A stretch of DNA of 64,000 nucleotides from Janthinobacterium sp. Marseille (GCF_000013625.1 NC_009659.1:434001-498000); one strand, 5' to 3'; positions 1 through 8,092 are shown, counted from the first letter of the stretch. Notes: generated by a model from the sequence alone, not told the origin. Numbers and translations: made by a program.

Positions 1-360
1 GCGCTGTCGCACTCGACACTGCAAGACATCTGCCAATACCCGTTGTCGCGTGAACTGGCTGCTGCAATGATGACCGAAGCGCAAACCATCGCACATAAAC
101 TCGGCATCGAATTCCGCGTCACGCTCGAGAAGCGTATCGCTGGTGCAGAAAAAGTCGGCAAACACAAAACATCGATGTTGCAAGACGTTGAAGCCGGTCG
201 CGATCCTGAGATCGATGCGCTGGTGGGTTCCGTTGCGGAACTCGGTCGTTTGACCGAAACGCCGACACCGCATATCGATACGGTATATGCATTGGTCAAA
301 TTGCTGGCGAAGACCATGAATGAAGAGACTGGCCAGGTCAAACTGCAAAAAGTCGCTTAA
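1..360 (+). CDS. PanE-like reductase, C-terminal part; candidate oxalyl-CoA reductase
   Basis: The frame is open from base 1 to the TAA at 358-360, so only the last 119 residues are present and the start lies outside the window. The residues match the helical C-terminal domain of ketopantoate reductases (ApbA_C), including the typical stretch KTSMLQDVEAGR followed by EIDALVGSV and the TPTPHIDTVYAL end. Classical PanE reduces ketopantoate with NADPH for pantothenate synthesis. A paralogue (PanE2) in methylotrophs reduces oxalyl-CoA to glyoxylate during growth on oxalate. Its place next to a transporter, oxc and frc favours the second role here, but this is inference from context; the nucleotide-binding domain cannot be inspected. 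A strong terminator follows 30 bp after the stop. Confidence 0.8.
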   Translation, partial: ALSHSTLQDICQYPLSRELAAAMMTEAQTIAHKLGIEFRVTLEKRIAGAEKVGKHKTSMLQDVEAGRDPEIDALVGSVAELGRLTETPTPHIDTVYALVKLLAKTMNEETGQVKLQKVA

Positions 361-390
361 TTCAGCGTATTTGCCATCGATAAGATGATG

Positions 391-429
391 AAGCCCATGA
401 AGATATATTGATCTTCATGGGCTTTTTTC
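391..429 (+). terminator. Intrinsic terminator after the PanE-like gene
   Basis: A 14-bp perfect stem (AAGCCCATGAAGAT pairing with ATCTTCATGGGCTT) around a 6-base loop is followed by a T-rich run. It ends the PanE-like transcript and separates it from the TTT operon. Confidence 0.92.
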
Positions 430-854
430 TTGTGTACAAGCGGTTTTGACGAGGCTAACGGGCTGGAAGTGCACCAGGATGGGTCTTAATACATTAAAAA
501 TGTTAATTCTTAACCGGCATCAAGGAAAATTGGGCTGAGTTCTCGCAGACTCAAGAAAATGAAAAGAAATACGTATAAATACGTATATAAATTTTTCACC
601 AACTTACGCCCTAAGGATGGCACACTGATGCAAAGCGATGAATTGATGTCGCAATGCAATCAAAAATGCAGTGTTTGGATCTGAGTAAAGAAATATCGTT
701 CGCTGATAGCCTTAAATAAATTGGCACGTTGAAAGATGGTTCGTTGTGATGCAGGTATGGTTAAAGGAGGCCGTATATGTATTCCGGTAACCCGCAAGGG
801 TGGCTCAGGTAACAAACAAGTGGCGCGATCAAAGGAGGTCGCAGTCCCGGAAAC
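430..854 (+). other. Long intergenic leader region upstream of TTT operon 1
   Basis: No convincing gene is seen. Notable items are two tandem ATACGTAT palindromes ten bases apart (569-576 and 579-586) inside an AT-rich tract, and two perfect Shine-Dalgarno-like AAAGGAGG octamers (763-770 and 831-838). The first octamer sits six bases before an 11-codon reading frame, ATG at 777 to TAA at 810-812. No known riboswitch class could be recognised. The FNR-type box of the operon begins just after this stretch. Confidence 0.5.
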
Positions 855-899
855 TTGACCTAGGTCAAGAAGTTTTTGGAGGAATGGTCACACTATCCT
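855..899 (+). promoter_or_regulatory. FNR-type palindrome and probable promoter of TTT operon 1
   Basis: TTGACCTAGGTCAA (855-868) is a perfect 14-bp palindrome of FNR/Crp type. A weak -10-like TATCCT lies at 894-899. This spacing is about two bases longer than in the oxc and formate dehydrogenase promoters. A transcript from here would carry a leader of roughly 120 nt before the ATG at 1026, including a small GTAACTT-C-AAGTTAC hairpin (912-926). Confidence 0.6.
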
Positions 900-1025
900 C
901 GGAAAACGAAAGTAACTTCAAGTTACGTAGAAGGCATCGTTGGCCGCACGGTGCTAGTGCTCACAAGGCACCCTGACGCGGCAAGTAGTACCGTAAGTAA
1001 AATTATTATTAACAGGAGACAAGCA

Positions 1026-2054
1026 ATGATCAAGGATTTCATTTCGCATTCGAAAAGCGGCATGGCAATGGCAACAGCCGGTGCATTTGCCGCAGTAGCT
1101 CTCGCTGCAACTCCAGCATTCGCCGCTTGGGAACCAACCAAGCCAGTCGAATTCGTAGTTCCAGCAGGTACAGGCGGTGGCGCTGACCAAATGGCTCGTC
1201 TGATCCAAGGCGTGATCATCAAAAACAAATTGATGAAAGAACCGCTGATCGTCGTCAATAAATCGGGTGGTGCCGGTGCTGAGGGCTTCCTTGGCATTAA
1301 AAATGACAAAGGCGATCCACACAAAATCATTATCACCTTGTCGAACCTGTTCACCACGCCTATGGCTACCGGTGTTCCGTTCAACTGGCGTGACATGACT
1401 CCAGTGGCGATGTTGGCACTGGATCAATTCGTTCTGTGGACCAATGCAGAACAGCCATACAAATCCGCAAAAGAGTACATCGATGCGGTAAAAGCAGCCG
1501 GCCCTAACAAATTCAAAATGGGCGGCACAGGTTCCAAACAGGAAGATCAGATCATTACTGTTGGCCTGGAAAAAGCAACCGGCACCAAGTTCATCTACAT
1601 CCCATTCAAAGGCGGTGGTGAAGTTGCTGTGCAATTGGTTGGTAACCACTTGCAATCGACGGTTAACAATCCTATCGAAGCAGTTTCGCAATGGCGCGCA
1701 GGCAAGCTGAAAGCGCAATGCGTATTCGATCATGAGCGTATGCCGTACAAAACCAAGGTTACCGAAACTCAATCGTGGAACGATATCCCAACATGTAAAG
1801 AAGCCGGTATCCCTACCGACTACACCATGTTGCGCGGCATCTTTATGCCAGCAGGTGTAACACCTGACCAACTGGCATTCTATGTTGATCTGTTCAAGAA
1901 GGTGCGTGATACACCTGAATGGAAAGATTACATGGAAAAAGGCGCATTCAACACGACCTTCAAAACTGGTAACGACTTCAAAGTCTGGCTGGAAGCAGCA
2001 GAGAAGCAACACGCTACTCTGATGCAAGACGCTGGCTTCATGGCGAAGAAGTAA
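1026..2054 (+). CDS. TTT transporter, periplasmic substrate-binding protein (TctC/Bug family)
   Basis: 342-residue secreted solute-binding protein. The ATG at 1026 is chosen because a good ribosome site (CAGGAGA) lies 8 bases upstream and a signal peptide follows directly, with probable cleavage after ATPAFA before AWEPTKPVEF. The open frame extends upstream to 876 but that part lacks these signs. The Bug-family opening (PTKPVEFVVPAGTGGGADQMAR) and the later GGGEVAVQL segment, which lines the carboxylate pocket in relatives, are present. The family binds small carboxylates and delivers them to TctA/TctB. Linkage to oxc and frc suggests oxalate or a related dicarboxylate as substrate; the ligand cannot be read from sequence. 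It is a close paralogue of the binding protein at 58495-59499. Confidence 0.9.
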   Translation: MIKDFISHSKSGMAMATAGAFAAVALAATPAFAAWEPTKPVEFVVPAGTGGGADQMARLIQGVIIKNKLMKEPLIVVNKSGGAGAEGFLGIKNDKGDPHKIIITLSNLFTTPMATGVPFNWRDMTPVAMLALDQFVLWTNAEQPYKSAKEYIDAVKAAGPNKFKMGGTGSKQEDQIITVGLEKATGTKFIYIPFKGGGEVAVQLVGNHLQSTVNNPIEAVSQWRAGKLKAQCVFDHERMPYKTKVTETQSWNDIPTCKEAGIPTDYTMLRGIFMPAGVTPDQLAFYVDLFKKVRDTPEWKDYMEKGAFNTTFKTGNDFKVWLEAAEKQHATLMQDAGFMAKK

Positions 2055-2089
2055 TCAACATCGGGATATAGGCAATAAGAGGCAGCAGG

Positions 2090-2116
2090 CAGCGCTACCG
2101 GTTCACGGTAGTGCTG
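2090..2116 (+). promoter_or_regulatory. Stem-loop between tctC-like and tctB-like genes
   Basis: CAGCGCTACCG pairs with CGGTAGTGCTG around a 5-base loop, with no T run. In transporter operons such hairpins often protect the upstream binding-protein mRNA and lower membrane-subunit expression. A comparable hairpin sits at the same place in the second TTT operon (58441-58475). Confidence 0.6.
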
Positions 2117-2169
2117 GCTTCTGCGCGCCTGTCCCAACTACATTGTAAAAATTTTCAGGAGCATTCCTC

Positions 2170-2691
2170 ATGGATCAGAATTCAGAATCCAGCGGTGGCG
2201 TTCGCACTGGCGTTGCCACTTATGTTGTCGAGGCAGTTGTAGCTGCTCTGCTGCTGTTGCTGGGTATTACAGTTGTTATTTCTAGCTGGGGCCTTGGCGC
2301 CGGTTGGACCTCAGACGGTCCAGGTTCGGGTTACTTCCCGTTCTATATTGGCATCGTTATTTGCATATCGGGTGCAGGCACACTTTTTCAAGCCTTGTTT
2401 GGCAAAGAAAAGAACACGGAAGTATTTGTTGATGGTGAGCAGCTGAAGCGCGTACTGCAAGTCTTGATCCCGGCAATTATTTATGTTGGCGCGATCCAGG
2501 TTTTCGGTATCTATGTTTCCTCCGCCGTCTACATCGCACTGTTCATGATCTATCTCGGCAAGTTCTCACCTATCAAGGCGATTATTGCAGCGGTAGGCGT
2601 CAATACAGTCTTCTTCCTGATGTTTGAAGTGTGGTTCAAAGTGCCCCTGTACAAAGGGTCTATCGATCTTTTGAGCTTCCTCGGTTACTAG
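2170..2691 (+). CDS. TTT transporter, small membrane subunit (TctB family)
   Basis: 173-residue integral membrane protein with about four predicted helices: residues 18-38, 55-75, 95-112 and 120-160 (the last region probably two helices). After the first helix comes the TctB-typical LGAGWTSDGPGSGYFPF segment. TctB is the poorly conserved small subunit that partners the large TctA permease. It lies 115 bp after the binding-protein gene and 72 bp before tctA, so the three genes read as one operon. The upstream AGGAG is about nine bases from the ATG. Its length is normal for the family. The paralogue at 57898-58419 has the same length. Confidence 0.88.
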   Translation: MDQNSESSGGVRTGVATYVVEAVVAALLLLLGITVVISSWGLGAGWTSDGPGSGYFPFYIGIVICISGAGTLFQALFGKEKNTEVFVDGEQLKRVLQVLIPAIIYVGAIQVFGIYVSSAVYIALFMIYLGKFSPIKAIIAAVGVNTVFFLMFEVWFKVPLYKGSIDLLSFLGY

Positions 2692-2763
2692 AGCTTGTGC
2701 GTGTCGATCACATCGACGTGCTAGCTAACGAGTTAGATTGGAATTCAAGGAGTTTTAAGTAAA

Positions 2764-4293
2764 ATGGAAGAAATCAATTCATTATTTCACGGGTTCGCGG
2801 TCATTATGACCCCCATGAATTTCTTGCTGATGGTCATCGGCATTGTATTGGGGGTTTTGATTGGCGTGTTACCTGGTCTGGGTGGCGCAAACGGCGTAGC
2901 GATTCTGCTGCCGCTTACGTTCTCGATGTCTCCGACATCTGCAATTATCATGTTGTCCTGTATCTACTGGGGTGCATTGTTCGGCGGTGCTATTACATCC
3001 GTCCTGTTCAATATTCCCGGGGAGCCGTGGTCAGTCGCGACGACTTTCGACGGTTATCCAATGGCGCAGCAAGGCAGAGCTGGTGAAGCATTGACGGGTG
3101 CATTTACGTCTTCATTCATCGGTGCGTTCGTTGCAGTTGTCATGATCACCTTTATGGCTCCACTGGTTGCTAAATTCGCGCTGCGTTTCGGTCCTCCGGA
3201 ATTCTTCTCGGTGTACCTGCTGACCTTCTGTAGTTTCGTCGGTATGGGTAAAGGTTCGCCGTTCAAGATCCTGGCTTCGATGGCACTCGGTTTCGCGTTG
3301 GCTTCGGTCGGCATGGATACCGTAACCGGTCAGTTGCGTTTGACCTTCGGCTTCGAAGAGTTCATGCGTGGCTTCGACTTCCTGATCGCAGTTATCGGTT
3401 TGTTCGGTATCGGCGAGATCCTGTTGTCGATGGAAGAAGGCCTGGCGTTCTCCGGTAAATCCGCAAAGATCGATCCAAAGATCGTTTTCCAAACCTGGAA
3501 AAAACTGCCGGCATACTGGATTACTTCGGTACGCAGCTCGCTGGTCGGTATCTGGATGGGTGTTACACCAGGCGGCGCAACTCCTGCATCGTTCATGGCT
3601 TACGGTCTGGCCAAGAAAATGTCGAAAAACGGTTCCAAGTTCGGTACCGGTGAGCTCGAAGGTGTGGTTGCTCCTGAAACAGCAGCGCATGCTGCCGGTA
3701 CAGCTGCATTGCTGCCTATGCTGGCACTGGGTATCCCAGGTTCGCCAACAGCAGCGGTTCTGCTCGGCGGCTTGCTGATCTGGGGTCTGCAACCTGGTCC
3801 ATTGCTCTTCGTTGAGCAAAAAGACTTCGTGTGGGGCCTGATCGCCAGTATGTATCTGGGTAATCTGGTTGGTCTGCTGGTTGTGTTGACCACAGTGCCG
3901 CTGTTTGCTTCGATCCTGCGTATTCCATTCTCGATCATCGCACCAGTGATTATCGTGATTTGCGCGATCGGTGCTTACACTGTCCATACAGCGATGTTTG
4001 ATATCTGGCTGATGATCGTGTTCGGTGTGGTTGGTTATCTGTTCAAGAAACTCGACTACCCACTGGCACCGCTGGTCTTGGCTCTGGTTCTGGGCGACAA
4101 GGCTGAAGATTCCTTCCGTCAAGCGATGTTGACATCGCAAGGCGAAGTATCGGTCATGTTCTCCAACCCACTGGTAGGTACCATCACTGGCCTGGCATTG
4201 ATCATGTTGTTCTGGCCACTGATCTCGCGTCTGATCGCAAAAGTTCGTCCACCAAAAGTTGACGAGTTTGCCAATGACCGTCCAGTAGATTGA
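2764..4293 (+). CDS. TTT transporter, large permease subunit (TctA family)
   Basis: 509-residue permease with about a dozen hydrophobic segments. The hallmark TctA motif appears near the N-terminus (GVLPGLGGANGVAILLPLTF, residues about 38-57). The second half of the inverted repeat carries the related GVTPGGATPASFMAYG and LALGIPGSPTAAVLLGG segments. TTT systems are secondary, ion-driven importers that depend on a periplasmic binding protein. The start has a good AGGAG. The gene is very similar in opening and motifs to the second TctA at 56380-57888, so the two operons are paralogous. Oxalate transport is an inference from location: no other oxalate carrier (OxlT-like) is visible nearby. Confidence 0.92.
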   Translation: MEEINSLFHGFAVIMTPMNFLLMVIGIVLGVLIGVLPGLGGANGVAILLPLTFSMSPTSAIIMLSCIYWGALFGGAITSVLFNIPGEPWSVATTFDGYPMAQQGRAGEALTGAFTSSFIGAFVAVVMITFMAPLVAKFALRFGPPEFFSVYLLTFCSFVGMGKGSPFKILASMALGFALASVGMDTVTGQLRLTFGFEEFMRGFDFLIAVIGLFGIGEILLSMEEGLAFSGKSAKIDPKIVFQTWKKLPAYWITSVRSSLVGIWMGVTPGGATPASFMAYGLAKKMSKNGSKFGTGELEGVVAPETAAHAAGTAALLPMLALGIPGSPTAAVLLGGLLIWGLQPGPLLFVEQKDFVWGLIASMYLGNLVGLLVVLTTVPLFASILRIPFSIIAPVIIVICAIGAYTVHTAMFDIWLMIVFGVVGYLFKKLDYPLAPLVLALVLGDKAEDSFRQAMLTSQGEVSVMFSNPLVGTITGLALIMLFWPLISRLIAKVRPPKVDEFANDRPVD

Positions 4294-4375
4294 TTGTCCT
4301 AAGTAATATTGTTGATCCGGCATCCCTCACAAAGGGATGTCGCATGATCAGGCTCTCTTGCTGATCTGATCCAGA

Positions 4376-4418
4376 ATGCCCCACGCGGTGAATAGCCTCG
4401 TGGGGCATCGTTGTTTTT
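4376..4418 (+). terminator. Terminator after TTT operon 1
   Basis: ATGCCCCACG pairs with CGTGGGGCAT (stem ends 4376 and 4408) and a T-rich tail follows at 4411-4418. A second, weaker hairpin (GCATCCCT/AGGGATGT, about 4319-4341) precedes it without a T run. Confidence 0.75.
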
Positions 4419-4530
4419 GGGCCGCAGTTTTGATGGTATGGTTACCGTGCCTGATCAGGTAGTCGGCCTGAAACGAAGTGTTGATTGATAGACCGAGCAT
4501 GTAGTCCTAACCATAACCAAGGAGACAGCT

Positions 4531-5364
4531 ATGCCAGTGATCGCAATGACGCAGGAAATGGGTTCGCTTGCCAAGGATGTTGCATTACACCTTGCGCAGA
4601 CACAGAACCTCGCAGTGATGCGCCATGAAGTAATTGAGCATCTCGCCGAAAAGATGGATATGAGCAAAAGCGTGATTCGTCGCTTGCGCGAAGGCAAGGC
4701 CGGTTTTGTCGATCGCCTGACGGCGGACGAAGAGGGCATGGCGATCTATACCGCGGAAGAAGTTTTTGAGTTGGCTAACAAGGGCAATGTGGTGTTGCGC
4801 GGTTGGGGAGCCACCTGTTTGCTGCGTTCAGTGCCGCATGTGGTGACGGTCCGGATTACCCGCTCCATGAAGAAACGTGTCGAATGGTTGATGGGTCACC
4901 TGGAAACCGATGATGCTGATTTTGCCGAAGCGGAAATCCGTCGCAGCGATGCCGCCCATGCTGCCCGCATGCATCAGCAATTTGGTGTGACATGGGGTGA
5001 CCCGGTGCTGTATGACCTGGTACTGAATACGGATCGGCTTTCGATTGAAAGTTGCGTGGCGCAAATCCTGAATTTGACAACGCGGCCGGAATTCAAGGAA
5101 ACCAAGGCATCGCAAACTGCGTTGCAAAACATGACGCTCGAAGCACATGTGCGCGCTGCCTTGCGCAGTGCGGTTGCAACCAGTGATGTCAGGGTGACCA
5201 TTGAGGCCGATGCCGGGCGGGTGGTATTAAGCGGGATTGTGCTGCATGCAGACGAACACCTTGCTGCGGAGAAAGTGGCTGCCGGCGTGCCAGGTGTGAA
5301 GAGTGTGGACAATCAGTTGCGCCTGATGGCTAACTCGAAATTGTATTCTTCTGGCAAGTATTGA
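4531..5364 (+). CDS. Cytidylate-kinase-like protein fused to a BON domain
   Basis: 277 residues in two parts. Residues 1-190 resemble the cytidylate-kinase-like family (PF13189 type): an N-terminal phosphate-loop region, then AVMRHEVIEHLA, a GNVVLRGWGATCLL segment, and the NTDRLSIESCVAQI motif near 170. Residues about 205-268 form a BON domain (VRAALRSAVATSDVRVTIEADAGRVVLSG ... VPGVKSVDNQL split here), a module usually found in envelope-associated proteins. The loop reads QEMGSLAKDVA where relatives have a glycine-rich GSGGREIA, so nucleotide binding may be altered or lost. No signal peptide is seen. The gene stands alone between terminators at 4376-4418 and 5395-5427, with ribosome site AAGGAGA. 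Its role in the oxalate block is unknown. Confidence 0.75.
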   Translation: MPVIAMTQEMGSLAKDVALHLAQTQNLAVMRHEVIEHLAEKMDMSKSVIRRLREGKAGFVDRLTADEEGMAIYTAEEVFELANKGNVVLRGWGATCLLRSVPHVVTVRITRSMKKRVEWLMGHLETDDADFAEAEIRRSDAAHAARMHQQFGVTWGDPVLYDLVLNTDRLSIESCVAQILNLTTRPEFKETKASQTALQNMTLEAHVRAALRSAVATSDVRVTIEADAGRVVLSGIVLHADEHLAAEKVAAGVPGVKSVDNQLRLMANSKLYSSGKY

Positions 5365-5394
5365 TTTTGTAGCTTTGTAGTATAGAGTGACTGC

Positions 5395-5427
5395 TCTGAC
5401 CTCATTTGGATGTGAGGTCAGATTTTT
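5395..5427. terminator. Bidirectional terminator between convergent genes
   Basis: A 10-bp perfect stem, TCTGACCTCA with TGAGGTCAGA, around an 8-base loop, followed by TTTTT. It overlaps the stop codon of the minus-strand Crp/Fnr gene and serves the plus-strand kinase/BON gene. Confidence 0.85.
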
Positions 5428-6026
5428 CCCTGGTGTTTGAGCCGGCTCAGGGTTTCCGGTGAAAGATTCAGGTAAGACGCCAACTCTTTCTTCGGGATGC
5501 GGTCAAACAGTTCCGGATGCTTGCGTACAAAGCGTTGTACGCGGCCTGGAGCGTCGAGCAGATGCAAGGTAATGGTATGGGCCATGATCTCGCTCATCAG
5601 GTGCATGACGTCATGCTCGAAGGCCTGCTTGATATGTTCATGCTTATCGATGAAAGCAATCCATTGTAGTAAAGGCAACTTCACTACACGCGCTTTTGTC
5701 ACGCAGATAATGCTGTAAGGAGTCGGGGTTTTGAGTCGCCACGCCGCATAACTTGTCTCCATGCTACGTTCATCAGCAAAACGCAGAATCATTTCCTTTG
5801 CTTGCTGATTGGTAACTACGCGCTTCAGGATGCCGTCAAGAATGAAATATTGTTCCATTTCATGTACGCCCTGATGCAGCAGGAAGTCGCCTTTTGGGCA
5901 ATCTACGACGAGCAAATGCGGTTCCAGCTCCGCCCATTCGCTCTCAGTCATGTCTTTTAAGACAAGATTTTGCTTGAGCTGAACGCGAATGACATTTCGT
6001 TCCGGGTGGTTATCTACGGTCGGCAT
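5418..6026 (-). CDS. Crp/Fnr-family regulator, probable oxalate regulon activator
   Basis: 202 residues: a cyclic-nucleotide-type effector barrel (about 20-115), a dimerisation helix (about 118-145) and a short C-terminal winged helix. The recognition helix reads LNLSPETLSRLK; its E-x-x-S-R pattern is the one FNR uses to read TTGA half sites. Such half sites flank this gene and several neighbours. The protein lacks the N-terminal cysteine cluster of oxygen-sensing FNR (only two cysteines, at dispersed sites) and lacks the Arg-Ser pair that binds cAMP in Crp. Its effector is therefore unknown. It is divergent from oxc, with an FNR-type box 63 bp upstream of its own start, so autoregulation is likely. 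The protein ends soon after the recognition helix, slightly short for the family. Confidence 0.85.
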   Translation of the reverse strand: MPTVDNHPERNVIRVQLKQNLVLKDMTESEWAELEPHLLVVDCPKGDFLLHQGVHEMEQYFILDGILKRVVTNQQAKEMILRFADERSMETSYAAWRLKTPTPYSIICVTKARVVKLPLLQWIAFIDKHEHIKQAFEHDVMHLMSEIMAHTITLHLLDAPGRVQRFVRKHPELFDRIPKKELASYLNLSPETLSRLKHQGKI

Positions 6027-6088
6027 TTACAAGATATATAGATATAAAAGACAGAAGGGTGGGCGGGGTCGATATCATGCGATGAAAA

Positions 6089-6131
6089 TTGACCGGGGTC
6101 AATGATCGAAGCGCAGGCAGATCGATATGAT
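6089..6131 (+). promoter_or_regulatory. FNR-type promoter of oxc
   Basis: TTGACCGGGGTCAA (6089-6102) lies 30.5 bp (box centre to first base) before TATGAT (6126-6131). That puts the box at about -42 from the expected start, the class II position for FNR/Crp activation. The same arrangement recurs at 9824-9866 and 12207-12249. Confidence 0.8.
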
Positions 6132-6178
6132 ACGCCCACTTGGATGGTCTATGCATAAAAGCGTTGACTGAAGGGTAT

Positions 6179-6209
6179 CTCTAAAAACCAACCGGTCTGG
6201 TTTTTAGAG
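6179..6209 (+). promoter_or_regulatory. Leader hairpin of oxc
   Basis: A perfect 12-bp stem, CTCTAAAAACCA with TGGTTTTTAGAG, and a 7-base loop lie in the roughly 175-nt leader about 100 nt before the oxc ATG. The duplicated promoter at 9.8 kb carries a related hairpin at the equivalent place (about 9911-9943), so the structure is probably functional: RNA stability, protein binding or attenuation. Confidence 0.6.
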
Positions 6210-6312
6210 GTGCCTTACAAGTGTAACAACAGCCGCGGCAAGAGCACGGCAACCACGGTATTGAGCAAGACTGCTCAACCTTTATTGAAATTAACGAAGA
6301 GAACATTTCATT

Positions 6313-8025
6313 ATGAAAAACGACATTCAAGAAGTAGCAGAAGGCGTAGAGCTGACAGACGGCTTCCATCTGCTGATGGAAGCGCTGGAAATGAACGGCA
6401 TCACCAACATCTATGGTCTGCTCGGCATCCCAGTTACCGAAATCGGTCGTATGTGGCAAGCCCGTGGTAACAAGTTCTTCAGCTTCCGTAACGAGCAAAA
6501 TGCAGGTTACGCAGCTTCGGTAGCCGGCTACTTGACCAAAAAACCAGGCGTTTGCGTGACTGTTTCCGCACCTGGCTTCCTGAACGGTTTGACCGCACTG
6601 GCTAACGCCACCACCAACTGCTTCCCAATGATTCTGATTTCCGGTTCTTCGGAACGTGAAATCGTCGACCTGCAACAAGGCGACTACGAAGAAATGGATC
6701 AGTTGAACATCGCTCGTCCACATTGCAAAGCTTCGTTCCGTATTAACCGTACCGAAGACATCGGCGTTGCAGTTGTTCGCGCAATCCGTACCGCTTTGTC
6801 GGGTCGTCCAGGCGGCGTATATCTGGACATCCCAGCACGTCTGTTCAGCACCACCATGAGCGCTGAAGAAGGCCAAAAATCGTTGTTCGTTCCAGTTGAC
6901 CCAGCTCCAGCACAACTGCCAGCACCATCGGCTGTTTCGCGCGCTGTTGAACTGATCAAAGGCGCTAAAAAGCCACTGATCTTGCTCGGCAAAGGTGCTG
7001 CTTACGCTCAATGCGACGCAGACATCAAAGCACTGATCGAAGAAACCGGTATCCCATTCACACCTATGTCGATGGCTAAAGGTCTGGTTTCCGATACCCA
7101 CCCACAATGCGCAGCTGCTGCTCGTTCGATGGTTCTGCAAGAGTCCGATGTTGTCATCCTGATCGGTGCACGTCTGAACTGGTTGCTGGCACACGGCAAA
7201 GGCAAAACATGGGGCGGCGCGAAGAAATTCGTACAAATCGATATTCAAGCTAACGAAATCGACAGCAACGTACCTATCGCTGCACCACTGATCGGTGACA
7301 TCGAGTCCTGCGTCAACGCATTGCGCGCTGGCCTGAAAGGTGCTGCCAAACCAACAGAATGGATGAGCGCTATTGCTGAACGTGCTACCGGCACCAAAGC
7401 TAAACTGGCTACCAAACTGAGCACAGCTACTCCAGTCATGAACTACTTCAACTCGCTCGGCGCAATCCGTGACGTGTTGAAAAACTACCCAGACATCACC
7501 CTGGTTAACGAAGGTGCAAACACCCTCGACAACGCACGTATGGTCATCGACCAATACCTGCCACGCAAACGTGTGGATACAGGTACATGGGGCGTAATGG
7601 GTATCGGTATGGGTTCGGCTGTTGCAGCTGCAGTAGAAACCGGCAAACCAGTCGTTGCAATTTGCGGCGACAGCGCATTCGGTTTCAGCGCAATGGAATA
7701 CGAAACAATCACACGTTACAACCTGCCAGTAACCGTCATCATCATGAACAACGGCGGTATCTACCGCGGTGACGAAGCAAACCCAGAACACCAAGTTTCG
7801 TGCATGATTTTCAATCCGAAAACCAAGTACGATCAATTCAGTGTTGCTCTGGGCGGCGAAGGTGTTCGTGCTGAAACTCCAGAAGCGTTGGCAAAAGCAC
7901 TGGAAGCTTCCCTGAAATCGGGCAAGCCAACCATCATCGATGCAATTATCGATCCAGCAGCTGGTGTTGAATCCGGCCGTATCGGTAACCTGAACATCGT
8001 TAGCACGATCGGTAAGAAGAAGTAA
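6313..8025 (+). CDS. oxc: Oxalyl-CoA decarboxylase
   Basis: 570-residue thiamine-diphosphate enzyme converting oxalyl-CoA to formyl-CoA and CO2 in the cytoplasm, the central step of oxalate breakdown. The three-domain layout is complete. The ThDP-activating glutamate is E61 in [11 protein letters not shown]. Family signatures [20 protein letters not shown] and [13 protein letters not shown] are present, as is the ThDP/Mg motif starting GDSAFGFS at 452 and ending [11 protein letters not shown]. The C-terminus ([15 protein letters not shown]) matches the family's CoA-side tail. Compared with my recollection of the Oxalobacter enzyme, two histidines flanking the glutamate are asparagines here. 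Codons are strongly biased to those of highly expressed genes. Transcription is from the FNR-type promoter at 6089-6131; the ATG is preceded by a GAAGAG site. Confidence 0.96.
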   Translation: MKNDIQEVAEGVELTDGFHLLMEALEMNGITNIYGLLGIPVTEIGRMWQARGNKFFSFRNEQNAGYAASVAGYLTKKPGVCVTVSAPGFLNGLTALANATTNCFPMILISGSSEREIVDLQQGDYEEMDQLNIARPHCKASFRINRTEDIGVAVVRAIRTALSGRPGGVYLDIPARLFSTTMSAEEGQKSLFVPVDPAPAQLPAPSAVSRAVELIKGAKKPLILLGKGAAYAQCDADIKALIEETGIPFTPMSMAKGLVSDTHPQCAAAARSMVLQESDVVILIGARLNWLLAHGKGKTWGGAKKFVQIDIQANEIDSNVPIAAPLIGDIESCVNALRAGLKGAAKPTEWMSAIAERATGTKAKLATKLSTATPVMNYFNSLGAIRDVLKNYPDITLVNEGANTLDNARMVIDQYLPRKRVDTGTWGVMGIGMGSAVAAAVETGKPVVAICGDSAFGFSAMEYETITRYNLPVTVIIMNNGGIYRGDEANPEHQVSCMIFNPKTKYDQFSVALGGEGVRAETPEALAKALEASLKSGKPTIIDAIIDPAAGVESGRIGNLNIVSTIGKKK

Positions 8026-8063
8026 TACTGGAAATAGGCCAAGGCGCAAGTCATGGCTTTGTG

Positions 8064-8092
8064 TGGCACGGTCAGAGTAGTGCGGCCGTGCC
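8064..8092 (+). promoter_or_regulatory. Hairpin downstream of oxc
   Basis: TGGCACGG pairs with CCGTGCCA across a 13-base loop. There is no T run, so it may stabilise the 3' end of oxc mRNA rather than stop transcription. Confidence 0.45.

Noticed and set aside
730..850. Riboswitch upstream of TTT operon 1
   Set aside because: Compared by eye with the glycine, cobalamin, guanidine, fluoride, cyclic-di-GMP and SAH classes; no consensus core was found. It also lies upstream of the predicted transcription start.
876..1025. N-terminal extension of the first TctC-like protein
   Set aside because: It would start at TTG without a ribosome site, just after the FNR-type box, and would put 50 residues before a clean signal peptide.
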